In this document: positions 5,809 to 12,696 of the stretch, piece by piece | Position numbering within the stretch: the first letter of the stretch is position 1 | Layout: the number at the start of each line of letters is the position of its first letter | NCBI GenBank assembly: GCA_035446985.1 | Contig: DAOTGG010000031.1 | Location: forward strand, 1-12,729 | Length of the DNA: 12,729 bases | Source: JAQUSX01 sp035446985 | GTDB taxonomy: Bacteria; Bacillota; Clostridia; Christensenellales; CAG-314 | Direction: 5' to 3' | The notes under the pieces: generated by a model | Database searches by the model: none | What the model was told of the DNA's origin: nothing | The model's input: only the letters and a program-made list of their open reading frames with translations | Translations under genes and position numbers: made by a program

Positions 5809-6303
5809 ATGAATAATACCACAAAAATCATATGCTTTAACTCCGTTATGGCAGCTTTGTATATAGCTTTGACAATGGCTCTCGCTCCAATAAGCTACGG
5901 AGCTATACAGTTACGGGTAGCCGAAAGCTTAACCATTTTACCCGCCGTTTTGCCGTTTTCGGTTTTCGGACTGTTTATCGGTTGCGCAATCTCAAACAGT
6001 ATTTCAATGTTCGGTATATACGACGTTATTTTCGGAAGTCTAATAACTTTATTGGCGGGATTTCTTACTTCAAAATTAAAAAACAAATGGCTCGCGCCTT
6101 TGCCGCCCATTATTTTGAACGCTTTTGGTTTGCCGCTTATTTGGTATTTAATCGGGTCGGAAACTGTTTATTGGATAAACGTTTTCAGCATTTTTGTCAG
6201 TCAAACGATAATATTGTATTTACTTGGCGTGCCGTTGCTTATTTTGATAAAAAAAACCGTGGCGAAAAAATTTTTTGCAGATTATTTAGACGACCGCTCC
6301 TAA
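5809..6303 (+). CDS. queT: QueT-type ECF transporter substrate-binding membrane protein (queuosine precursor uptake)
   Basis: A 164-residue membrane protein with about five or six hydrophobic helices, the size of the S components of energy-coupling factor transporters. Family signatures of QueT (formerly DUF988) are clear: MAALYIALTMALAPISYGAI at 14–33, RVAESLTILP at 36–45, FGLFIGCAISN at 53–63, GIYDVIFGSLITLLAG at 69–84, WLAPLPPIILNA at 94–105 and LGVPLLILIKK at 139–149. It would capture a precursor of queuosine (tRNA wobble base). It would need the shared EcfA/EcfT energising module, which is not encoded here. The assignment to this family is firm; the exact ligand is inferred from it. It is a single-gene unit with its own promoter and terminator. 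Confidence 0.9.
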   Translation: MNNTTKIICFNSVMAALYIALTMALAPISYGAIQLRVAESLTILPAVLPFSVFGLFIGCAISNSISMFGIYDVIFGSLITLLAGFLTSKLKNKWLAPLPPIILNAFGLPLIWYLIGSETVYWINVFSIFVSQTIILYLLGVPLLILIKKTVAKKFFADYLDDRS

Positions 6304-6322
6304 AAATGGGGCGGTTATTTTT
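6292..6322 (+). terminator. Terminator overlapping the queT stop codon
   Basis: ACCGCTCC (6293–6300) pairs with GGGGCGGT (6308–6315, one T-G pair) around a seven-base loop that holds the TAA stop, then TATTTTT (6316–6322). It also reaches the stop codon of the head-on gene. Confidence 0.75.
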
Positions 6323-6773
6323 CTAATATCTTACGAATATAGTCGTCGGGCGGAGATTCCGTGTAAACTACGTAAGGCAAAGTGCCGTCCATAGGATAAA
6401 TTTTTACCGTGACGTATCGCGTCATGTCGTCATAAACCGCGCAGTCGATTAATACGGTATCCACGTAATTTTCCGCTTTTATGGTTAAAGTGACGTGAAA
6501 CCACTCGTATTGCGCTACCGCGTTTCGTGACAGGGGTATAAGCAAAGTTTTGCCTTGCTTATCGGTGACGAACTTTTGTCCCGTCTCTACTACCGTAACT
6601 GTTGCGTTCTCTACGGGGCGGCCGTCGAGATTTATTACCGTTACGCAAAGCAAGGTATTGTTTTTATCATTATAGACCCCTCGGGAATTGTCTAACGCAA
6701 AAAGAGTAGCCACAATAATACATATCAAAAATATCGGTACGATAACGCGAAAAAAAGCCGAGTCGTTTTTCAT
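6315..6773 (-). CDS. Membrane-anchored protein with a carboxypeptidase-regulatory-like beta domain
   Basis: A 152-residue protein of unknown role. An N-terminal hydrophobic helix (about 8–26, FFRVIVPIFLICIIVATLF) after a short Lys-containing head serves as signal anchor. No lipobox or obvious signal peptidase site follows, so it is probably tethered outside the membrane. Residues 41–82 (LLCVTVINLDGRPVENATVTV, then TDKQGKT) match the start of a carboxypeptidase D regulatory-like (transthyretin-type) seven-strand fold. The rest adds strands (FHVTLTIKAENYVDTVLIDC, YVTVKIYPMD) and a C-terminal segment ending ESPPDDYIRKILEK. These folds usually mediate binding rather than catalysis. No ribosome binding site precedes the ATG (6771–6773). 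A TAAAAT six bases upstream on the same strand hints at leaderless expression but has no good -35. It is a single gene, head-on to queT. Confidence 0.78.
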   Translation of the reverse strand: MKNDSAFFRVIVPIFLICIIVATLFALDNSRGVYNDKNNTLLCVTVINLDGRPVENATVTVVETGQKFVTDKQGKTLLIPLSRNAVAQYEWFHVTLTIKAENYVDTVLIDCAVYDDMTRYVTVKIYPMDGTLPYVVYTESPPDDYIRKILEK

Positions 6774-6838
6774 AATTTAATTTTATTCTTATGAGTTGTC
6801 CATTATTAGTCATTAGAGTAGTTTAGGTACAAAAAATA

Positions 6839-6867
6839 TTGTAATCTTAGTTCGGATATGGTATAAT
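6839..6867 (+). promoter_or_regulatory. Promoter of the nfeD–floA operon
   Basis: TTGTAA (6839–6844), 17 bp, then a perfect TATAAT (6862–6867) preceded by TGG (extended -10). The predicted leader is about 50 bases. Confidence 0.75.
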
Positions 6868-6925
6868 ACCTATACGTAATAATTAATATAAAAATTATTA
6901 TATCTTACATTTATAGAGGTGCGAT

Positions 6926-7516
6926 ATGGAAAATCTGCTTATGCAATTTTTATGGGGTTATCAGCTCTCAATGGGAGACAGCTTTGTAAGACTGTTCACC
7001 GAAATGACGCCGATAGTTATCGTATTGTTTATTTTGGGAATATTGTTTTGTTTTGTGGAACTATTCGTTCCCGGTTTCGGCGTTTTCGGTATATCGGGTA
7101 TTATATTGCTCATAGTAGCGATAGTACTCAGAATGATTGGCGGCGGCGACATTTTTATGTTCGTCTATATGTTTCTTATTTCGCTCATTATCATTGGCAT
7201 AATGTTCGCGATAGTGACGCATTCGGCAAAAAAAGGATTTTTATCGAAAACAAAAATCTTTGATATCGGCACGTCGGTTCCTACTGGTCACACGGAAGGA
7301 ACAAAAGATTTTTCTTCGCTTATGGGAGCGCACGGAACGGCTTTGACGTTTTTACATCCCATTGGCAGAGCCGACTTTGGCGGACAAGCGGAAGACGTAA
7401 TCGCCGAAGACGAAATTATTGACGCCGGTGAAGAAATAGTCGTGGTAGGAATAGAAGGACAAAAAATAATGGTGGCAAAACTTAAAGACAAACAAAAAAA
7501 AGGAGAAAATAAATGA
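6926..7516 (+). CDS. Short NfeD-family membrane protein
   Basis: A 196-residue member of the NfeD family, the partner encoded beside flotillins. Three membrane helices (about 28–46, 52–72, 76–98) include the typical FVELFVPGFGVFGISGIILL (43–62). A cytoplasmic OB-fold domain follows (132–186: MGAHGTALTFLHPIGRADF, then EIIDAGEEIVVVGIEGQKIMV), ending in a Lys-rich tail. The N-terminal ClpP-like serine protease domain of long NfeD proteins (as in B. subtilis YqeZ) is absent, so this is a short form that should not be proteolytic. The ribosome binding site AGAGGTG precedes ATG 6926 by four bases. It overlaps floA by four bases (ATGA). First gene of a three-gene operon. Confidence 0.92.
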   Translation: MENLLMQFLWGYQLSMGDSFVRLFTEMTPIVIVLFILGILFCFVELFVPGFGVFGISGIILLIVAIVLRMIGGGDIFMFVYMFLISLIIIGIMFAIVTHSAKKGFLSKTKIFDIGTSVPTGHTEGTKDFSSLMGAHGTALTFLHPIGRADFGGQAEDVIAEDEIIDAGEEIVVVGIEGQKIMVAKLKDKQKKGENK

Positions 7517-8532
7517 CGAATTTAATATTTAATATGCTGCAATTCGCAACCACAACCGGTCTGGAAAGCTGGTTGGTGGCGTTATTGGTAATCGTTGGCA
7601 TACTAGTGCTTTTGCTTTTACTCTTTGTTCCTTTGGGAACTTGGTTCAGAGCTTTAATAAGCAAAGCGCACGTTAGTATGGCGCAGCTTATCGGTATGAA
7701 GCTGAGAAAAATCAGATTCAAAATGATTGTCGAAGCGTATATCAGAGCAAAAAAAGCGGGTTTGGAAATACACGTTGACGAACTTGAAACCCACATCATG
7801 GCAGGCGGTAACGTGCTTAATATCGTAGACGCTTTGATTTCCGCGCACAGCGCGAATATAGAACTGACTCTTCAAACGGCAAAAGCAATCGACCTTGCAG
7901 GACGTGACGTATTGAACGCCGTAAAAGTATCGGTTAACCCGAAAGTTATCGAAACTCCTATTATCTCGGCTATCGCAAAAGATGGTATCGAACTGAGAGC
8001 GAAAGCGAGAGTAACAGTAAGAGCTAATATCGGCAGACTTGTCGGCGGCGCAGGCGAAGAAACGATTATCGCGCGTGTCGGCGAAGGTATCGTCACAACA
8101 GTCGGTTCGGCAGTAACTCATAAAGAAGTTTTGGAAAATCCCGATATGATTTCAAAAACCGTTTTGAAAAAAGGTCTGGACGCTGGTACAGCTTTTGAAA
8201 TTTTGTCAATAGATATAGCGGATATCGACGTAGGCAGAAACATCGGCGCGCAACTGCAAATGGATCAAGCCGAAGCCGACAAACGTATCGCGCAAGCGAA
8301 AGCCGAAGAACGCAGAGCTATGGCTGTAGCGCGCGAGCAGGAAATGAAAGCTCAAACGCAGGAAATGCGCGCGAAAGTTGTTGAAGCTGAATCCGAAGTT
8401 CCTAAGGCTATGGCGGAAGCTTTCCGTAAAGGCAGACTCGGCGTTATGGATTACTATAAAATGGAAAACGTCCAAGCCGACACTTCAATGCGTCAAGCTA
8501 TTGCGGGCGCAAAAAAGGAAGATAAAAAATAA
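7513..8532 (+). CDS. floA: Flotillin-like protein FloA
   Basis: A 339-residue scaffold protein of membrane microdomains (B. subtilis FloA/YqfA, about 331 residues). Family studies tie it to membrane fluidity, protein secretion and signalling. Residues 19–43 form a hydrophobic hairpin or helix (WLVALLVIVGILVLLLLLFVP), followed by GTWFRALISKAHVSMAQLIGMKLRKI, a hallmark of FloA. The SPFH domain spans about 45–250 (NPKVIETPIISAIAKDGIEL, ARVTVRANI, GRNIGAQLQMDQAEADKRIA in succession). An Ala/Glu-rich coiled coil (252–300) is typical of flotillins, and the C-terminus carries GRLGVMDYYKMENVQADTSM. The ribosome binding site GGAG (7502–7505) lies inside nfeD, and ATG overlaps its stop, which points to coupled translation and a physical NfeD–FloA partnership. 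Confidence 0.96.
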   Translation: MTNLIFNMLQFATTTGLESWLVALLVIVGILVLLLLLFVPLGTWFRALISKAHVSMAQLIGMKLRKIRFKMIVEAYIRAKKAGLEIHVDELETHIMAGGNVLNIVDALISAHSANIELTLQTAKAIDLAGRDVLNAVKVSVNPKVIETPIISAIAKDGIELRAKARVTVRANIGRLVGGAGEETIIARVGEGIVTTVGSAVTHKEVLENPDMISKTVLKKGLDAGTAFEILSIDIADIDVGRNIGAQLQMDQAEADKRIAQAKAEERRAMAVAREQEMKAQTQEMRAKVVEAESEVPKAMAEAFRKGRLGVMDYYKMENVQADTSMRQAIAGAKKEDKK

Positions 8533-9017
8533 TGGGTGAAGATTTTGGCATATTTGTGCCGGTAATAATATTCGCTATAATTTCTATTTTGGCGTCGGTA
8601 GGCACCGCTGCGGCAAAGAAAAAACAAGCAGAAGCTAAACAGGCTGACCAGGCCCGCAGAATTACTAAAACCAAAACCGAAACGACAAGCCGTCCCGCAA
8701 AACCTGAAAATAAGGCTTTTTACAATCCGTATCAGGTTGATACTTCCCGTGTGGCAAAACCCACGATAAATACGGGAGAAGAAGATAACAAATCGGGACA
8801 CGCGATGGGGCAAGCCGAAGAGGTGGAGCCAATCGTAGGAAGTTTGGGCGAAGTAAAAACGGAAGGATGTTTCGAGCACGAGGCATTTAGGTTCATCGCA
8901 AACGATAAACCAGAAAATGATAGTGAACTCGCCTTTGACTATAACAAAATAGCGGCGGCGATAGTGTTCGGCAGCGCATTTTCCGATCCTGTCGGAACAA
9001 AGGAAACAAAATATTAA
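8532..9017 (+). CDS. Single-helix membrane protein of unknown function, third gene of the flotillin operon
   Basis: 161 residues. One membrane helix (about 7–27, IFVPVIIFAIISILASVGTAA) is followed directly by KKK, so the long remainder should be cytoplasmic. Residues 30–100 are low-complexity and polar (Lys/Thr/Ala/Pro/Glu), probably disordered. Two denser blocks at the end look structured: GSLGEVKTEGCFEHEAFRFI (103–122, with a lone Cys113) and YNKIAAAIVFGSAFSDP (137–153). I recall similar C-terminal blocks in uncharacterised clostridial proteins, but I cannot name a family. Its ATG overlaps the floA stop by one base (TAATG), and GGAAG lies ten bases upstream. This tight coupling suggests a partner of FloA and NfeD, perhaps an adaptor; that role is inference. 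B. subtilis also has a small third gene (yqfB) there, which it does not obviously resemble. Confidence 0.85.
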   Translation: MGEDFGIFVPVIIFAIISILASVGTAAAKKKQAEAKQADQARRITKTKTETTSRPAKPENKAFYNPYQVDTSRVAKPTINTGEEDNKSGHAMGQAEEVEPIVGSLGEVKTEGCFEHEAFRFIANDKPENDSELAFDYNKIAAAIVFGSAFSDPVGTKETKY

Positions 9018-9040
9018 TAACCGCAAAATTTAAAAGAAAG

Positions 9041-9064
9041 CCCCCGAATAATTCGGGGGTTTTT
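9041..9064 (+). terminator. Strong terminator of the nfeD–floA operon
   Basis: CCCCCGAA (9041–9048) pairs with TTCGGGGG (9052–9059) around a three-base loop, then five T. On the minus strand the stem is followed by a T-rich run (CTTTCTTTTA), so it may also end the glucosidase transcript, for which no other terminator is visible. The rest of the 176-base gap to 9194 holds nothing else I can identify. Confidence 0.92.
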
Positions 9065-9193
9065 GTTATTCAAAATAATACAAGTTTTCACTATATTGAA
9101 GTTAAGTTTGCTAAGAGCTTTAATTTTTTTTTTATGTGTTTACGATTTTCGGTTAAAGCGACTTGGATATTTACAACTATTTTTAAATCAAAT

Positions 9194-10855
9194 TTATAAT
9201 AATTTATAAACCACCGTTTCATAAGGCCGCAATATGCATTCCGATAGTTTTGTCGGGCTGTCGGGGTAGTTGGAAATTACAAGCTCTGTTCGGTCGGCGT
9301 TAATTGGGGGAGTGAATTTGTAATCGCGTTTAGTGAAATTCGCCGCCAAGAGGATTTTTTGACCTTCATATTCCTTTGTGTAACAATAGAGTTTATTGCC
9401 GCCGACTTTTATTAACTCATATTTTCCGAAAATCATAGCTTTGTTCGTTTTTCTTATTTCGAGTAATTTTTTATAAAAATTCAAAACGCTGTCGGGGTCG
9501 GTTGTTTCATTTTCGACGTTAATCTCGGGGTAAGCGGGGTTGACTTTCAGCCATGTTTTTGGATTAACTGAGAATCCCGCTTGCGGAGAGTTGCTCCATT
9601 GCATTGGAGTGCGGGCGTTGTCACGGCTTGCGTAAGCTATGTTTTTCATGGTTTTTTTGACGCCGAAAATCTTTTTCATCAAGCTGTAACTTCTTTTCGC
9701 CTCAACGTCCTGATAATCGTCGATATTCGTCATTCTGATGCCTGTCATTCCGATTTCTTGTCCCTGATAAATAAAGGGAGTACCCGATAAGCACATCTGG
9801 ACGGTGGCGAGCATTTTTGCCCCCAAAACGCGGTACTGCGGTTCGTCAGAGCAATATCTGCCTACGATACGGGCTTGGTCGTGGTTTTCAAAATACGTAG
9901 CATTCCACGCTTTGCCGTAAAGTCCCGTCTGCCAGCGTTCATGAGCTTTTTTGAGTTTTTTCAGACTGAATTTTCTCACGAGCTGTTTTACGCCGAAATA
10001 GTTGTCCGCGTCCATATGGTCGAACGCAAAAACGGTGTTCAATACTTGATTGTCTTCGCTTATATAGCGCAAAGCTCTCGGCACGTTAATCATAACGCTT
10101 TCGCCGACGGTAAAAGTATCGTATTTACTTAATACGTCGGTTTTCAGCTCTTTGAGTATATTAAACATATTTTTGTTGTCTATATAATGCTCGCTGCCTC
10201 TAAGAAAAGAGCTTTTTCCGTTCGGCAGCCCGGGAGTTTTATCCAGAATAGTTATCACGTCGCAGCGGAAGCCGTCCACGCCTTTATCAAGCCAAAACTT
10301 TAAAATATCTTTAATTTCCTGCAACACTTTCGGGTTTTGATAATTGAGGTCGGGCTGGTTGACGTCAAACAAGTGCAGATACCATTCGTCCGTGGTTTCG
10401 TCGTATTTCCAAGCCGAGCCGACAAAAAACGAAGTCCAGTTGTTCGGCGGTTTTTTGCCGTCTTTTCCCGTGCCTTTTCTCCAAAAATAATAATCGCGGT
10501 ACGGATTGTCAACGCTTTTGCGGCTTTCCTTAAACCATTTATGCTGCGAGCTGGTGTGATTTATGACCAAATCCATAATACATTTTAGTCCGCGTTTGTG
10601 CATTTCAGATAGCAGTCTGTCAAAGTCCGCCATAGTGCCGTATTCGGGATTGATAGCCGTGTAATCGGATATATCGTATCCAAAATCCGCGTTCGGGCTT
10701 TGGTATAACGGAGAAAACCAAATCGCGTTTACTCCGAGCGAGGCGATATAATCAAGTTTAGTAATAATACCGTTAATATCGCCGATTCCGTCGCCGTTGC
10801 TGTCGCAAAAACTGCGCGGATAAATCTGATATATCGACATATTTTTATAATCCAT
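9194..10855 (-). CDS. malL: GH13 alpha-glucosidase, oligo-1,6-glucosidase type
   Basis: A cytoplasmic enzyme (no signal peptide) of 553 residues, the usual length for oligo-1,6-glucosidase and trehalose-6-phosphate hydrolase relatives. Domains in order: (beta/alpha)8 barrel with the inserted B domain, then a C-terminal beta sandwich from about 480. The Asp-rich metal loop DSNGDGIGD is at 18–26, conserved region I DLVINH at 95–100, nucleophile Asp199 in GFRCDVI, acid/base Glu252 in TVGES, and transition-state Asp326 in FENHDQAR. Val200, right after the nucleophile, is the residue associated with alpha-1,6 preference (Thr or Ala in alpha-1,4 enzymes), so isomalto-oligosaccharides or dextrin branches are likely substrates. 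Oddities are Cys198 and the Ala in place of the common Pro after NHDQ. GGAGG precedes the ATG. The malL symbol is by similarity; a dextran-glucosidase or treC role is not excluded. Confidence 0.92.
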   Translation of the reverse strand: MDYKNMSIYQIYPRSFCDSNGDGIGDINGIITKLDYIASLGVNAIWFSPLYQSPNADFGYDISDYTAINPEYGTMADFDRLLSEMHKRGLKCIMDLVINHTSSQHKWFKESRKSVDNPYRDYYFWRKGTGKDGKKPPNNWTSFFVGSAWKYDETTDEWYLHLFDVNQPDLNYQNPKVLQEIKDILKFWLDKGVDGFRCDVITILDKTPGLPNGKSSFLRGSEHYIDNKNMFNILKELKTDVLSKYDTFTVGESVMINVPRALRYISEDNQVLNTVFAFDHMDADNYFGVKQLVRKFSLKKLKKAHERWQTGLYGKAWNATYFENHDQARIVGRYCSDEPQYRVLGAKMLATVQMCLSGTPFIYQGQEIGMTGIRMTNIDDYQDVEAKRSYSLMKKIFGVKKTMKNIAYASRDNARTPMQWSNSPQAGFSVNPKTWLKVNPAYPEINVENETTDPDSVLNFYKKLLEIRKTNKAMIFGKYELIKVGGNKLYCYTKEYEGQKILLAANFTKRDYKFTPPINADRTELVISNYPDSPTKLSECILRPYETVVYKLL

Positions 10856-10885
10856 ATTTTTTTCCTCCGATTTTTTTCGTTTATA

Positions 10886-10914
10886 ATTTTAACATAAATA
10901 TTTACGCGTTTCAA
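10886..10914 (-). promoter_or_regulatory. Glucosidase promoter (minus strand)
   Basis: Read on the minus strand: TTGAAA (complement of 10909–10914), 17 bp, then TAAAAT (complement of 10886–10891) preceded by TGT (extended -10). A GGAGG ribosome binding site follows before the ATG at 10853–10855. Confidence 0.75.
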
Positions 10915-10925
10915 CCCGATTGAAA
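10909..10925. promoter_or_regulatory. Candidate operator over the glucosidase -35
   Basis: TTTCAA and TTGAAA form an inverted repeat around a five-base centre (CCCGA). One arm is the -35 box of the glucosidase promoter itself. It is symmetric and well placed for a repressor, but one arm matches the -35 consensus by necessity, so chance is possible. Confidence 0.35.
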
Positions 10926-10946
10926 TTCTTTTGTTATTTTATATTA

Positions 10947-10956
10947 GCTTGCAAGC
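10947..10956. promoter_or_regulatory. Candidate operator over the phosphoglucomutase -35
   Basis: GCTTGCAAGC is a perfect 10-base palindrome that contains most of the -35 TTGCAA of the plus-strand promoter. Its GC centre is unlike the CG centre of classical LacI-family sites. No regulator gene lies in the window. Confidence 0.35.
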
Positions 10957-10977
10957 AAAATATATATGTGTTAAAAT
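10949..10977 (+). promoter_or_regulatory. Phosphoglucomutase promoter
   Basis: TTGCAA (10949–10954), 17 bp, then TAAAAT (10972–10977) preceded by TGT (extended -10). It is divergent from the glucosidase promoter, with the two -35 boxes 34 bases apart. The predicted leader is about 36 bases. Confidence 0.75.
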
Positions 10978-11019
10978 ATACCAAAGATTTATCAAATTTT
11001 TTTATCGGAGGCAAGCCTT

Positions 11020-12675
11020 ATGGATTACCAAAGCGCATATGATCTTTGGTTACACAACGTTACGGATAAAGAAGTTATTGAGCAGCTTAAATCAATGTCC
11101 AACAACCTAATTAGAAAGCAAATGTGTTTTGCCAAAGATTTAGAGTTTGGCACGGCGGGAATCCGCGCGGAAATGGATGCTGGGACGGATCGTCTTAATA
11201 TCTATACCGTCGCGCGCGCGACGCAGGGCGTGGCTAATTACGTTAAGTCGTGTTACGGAAAATGCGTGACGATTTCTTACGACAGCAGGAATAATTCCGA
11301 ATTATTTGCAAAAATCACCGCTTCGGTTTTCGCCGAAAACGGGTTAAAAGTTTATATAACTGGGAAAGTGCAGCCTACAGCGATAGTGTCTTATATGACA
11401 AGACATTATAACGCTGAGTGCGGCGTAATGATTACCGCTTCACATAATACCAAAGAATATAACGGCTACAAGGTATACGGCAAAGAAGGCTTCCAGATAA
11501 CCGAAGACGCCGCGATGAAAATAACCGAAGAAATAGAAAAAGTTAATCTTTTCGACGTAAAATATCTCAGTTTTGACGAATATTTGAAGTCTGGTCAAAT
11601 CTCGTATATGAACGGCGCAGTTATGCGTTCGTATATGAGCGCGGTTATGGCTCAAAGCGTTGGCAGCGCGGAAGGATTGTCGGTTGTGTATACTCCGCTT
11701 AATGGCGCGGGACACAGAATAGTACCCGAAATTTTGGAACGGATAGGCGCAAAAGTCATCAAAGTAGTGGAACAAGCGTTTCCCAACGGTAATTTTACCA
11801 CTTGCCCAGTTCCAAACCCCGAAAAACCCGAGGCTCTTACGCTCGGTCTACGATACGCTGAAACCCAAAAAGCGGATTTATTGCTTGCCACCGATCCCGA
11901 TTGCGACAGAGTGGGGGTAGCGGTAAGGCATAACGATAAATACGTCAGACTTAGCGGAAACGAAATAGGAATACTTTTGACCGATTATTTACTTGCGACA
12001 AAACGCAATCACGGCGTTTTGCCTGTTGATCCAGTCGTTATAAAAACGATAGTTACCAGTTCTCTTACCGACAAAATCGTTGCAGATTACGGCGGAGTAA
12101 CGGTTAATTTATTGACGGGTTTCAAATATATCGGCGAATATATCACAAAAATGGAACGCGAAAAGACGTTGGATCGATTTATTCTCGGTTTTGAAGAAAG
12201 CTGCGGATACCTTAGCGGTTCGTACGTCAGAGACAAAGACGGCGTTAATGCTTGTATGCTCATAGCCGAGATGACTGCGGAATATCTAAGACGCGGCGTA
12301 ACGCTCGTGGACAGAATAAACTTTATTTATAATAAATACGGCAGGTATTGGCACAAACAACAGACGTATTCTTTCGGCGGAGTGGACGGTTCGGCAAAAC
12401 GTGTCGCGATGATGGAAAAACTGCGCGAACACCATACCGAATCAATAGCGGGCATAAAAGTAACGTCAAAACAGGATTTACTTGGATCAGATATGGAAGA
12501 ACTGCCTCGAGCGGACGTGTTGATATACAAGCTTAGCAACAACTCGCAAATAATTTTGCGTCCGTCAGGAACAGAACCACTAATAAAAGCGTATATAACG
12601 GTCGTCGGAGATTCCGCTTACGCTAACTTAATAACAGATAAAATTATCGAAAGTCTGAACAATTTCTTTAATTAA
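11020..12675 (+). CDS. pgcA: Phosphoglucomutase/phosphomannomutase (alpha-D-phosphohexomutase)
   Basis: Interconverts glucose-1-phosphate and glucose-6-phosphate (possibly mannose phosphates) through a phosphoserine. The 551-residue length fits the PgcA/YhxB branch of Bacillota. All four active-site loops are present: TASHNTKEYNGYKVYG with phosphoserine Ser141; the metal loop DPDCDR at 292–297 (Asp292, 294, 296); the sugar-binding loop GFEESCGY at 390–397; and the phosphate-binding RPSGTEP at 514–520. The N-terminus LEFGTAGIRAEMDAG (41–55) is typical of this subgroup. The start is ATG 11020 with GGAGG at 11007–11011. It lies back to back with the glucosidase, which suggests a joint role in making or using alpha-glucans and UDP-glucose. 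No terminator follows, so the next gene is probably in the same transcript. The symbol is by similarity to B. subtilis. Confidence 0.95.
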   Translation: MDYQSAYDLWLHNVTDKEVIEQLKSMSNNLIRKQMCFAKDLEFGTAGIRAEMDAGTDRLNIYTVARATQGVANYVKSCYGKCVTISYDSRNNSELFAKITASVFAENGLKVYITGKVQPTAIVSYMTRHYNAECGVMITASHNTKEYNGYKVYGKEGFQITEDAAMKITEEIEKVNLFDVKYLSFDEYLKSGQISYMNGAVMRSYMSAVMAQSVGSAEGLSVVYTPLNGAGHRIVPEILERIGAKVIKVVEQAFPNGNFTTCPVPNPEKPEALTLGLRYAETQKADLLLATDPDCDRVGVAVRHNDKYVRLSGNEIGILLTDYLLATKRNHGVLPVDPVVIKTIVTSSLTDKIVADYGGVTVNLLTGFKYIGEYITKMEREKTLDRFILGFEESCGYLSGSYVRDKDGVNACMLIAEMTAEYLRRGVTLVDRINFIYNKYGRYWHKQQTYSFGGVDGSAKRVAMMEKLREHHTESIAGIKVTSKQDLLGSDMEELPRADVLIYKLSNNSQIILRPSGTEPLIKAYITVVGDSAYANLITDKIIESLNNFFN

Positions 12676-12696
12676 ATTGTGGGGAGAATAAAATAA

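Noticed and set aside
6877..6900. Perfect 8-bp inverted repeat (TAATAATT / AATTATTA) in the nfeD leader, possible regulatory hairpin
   Set aside because: It is made only of A-T pairs with an eight-base loop in a very AT-rich leader, so it is unlikely to be stable or meaningful.
9065..9193. Search for a small RNA, promoter or extra gene between the flotillin operon and the glucosidase
   Set aside because: Only AT-rich sequence with a ten-T run is present. I see no hairpin with a T tract and no promoter with both boxes.
11009..11018. AGGC-AA-GCCT around the phosphoglucomutase ribosome binding site as a regulatory hairpin
   Set aside because: The two-base loop is too tight to form and the stem is only 4 bp.
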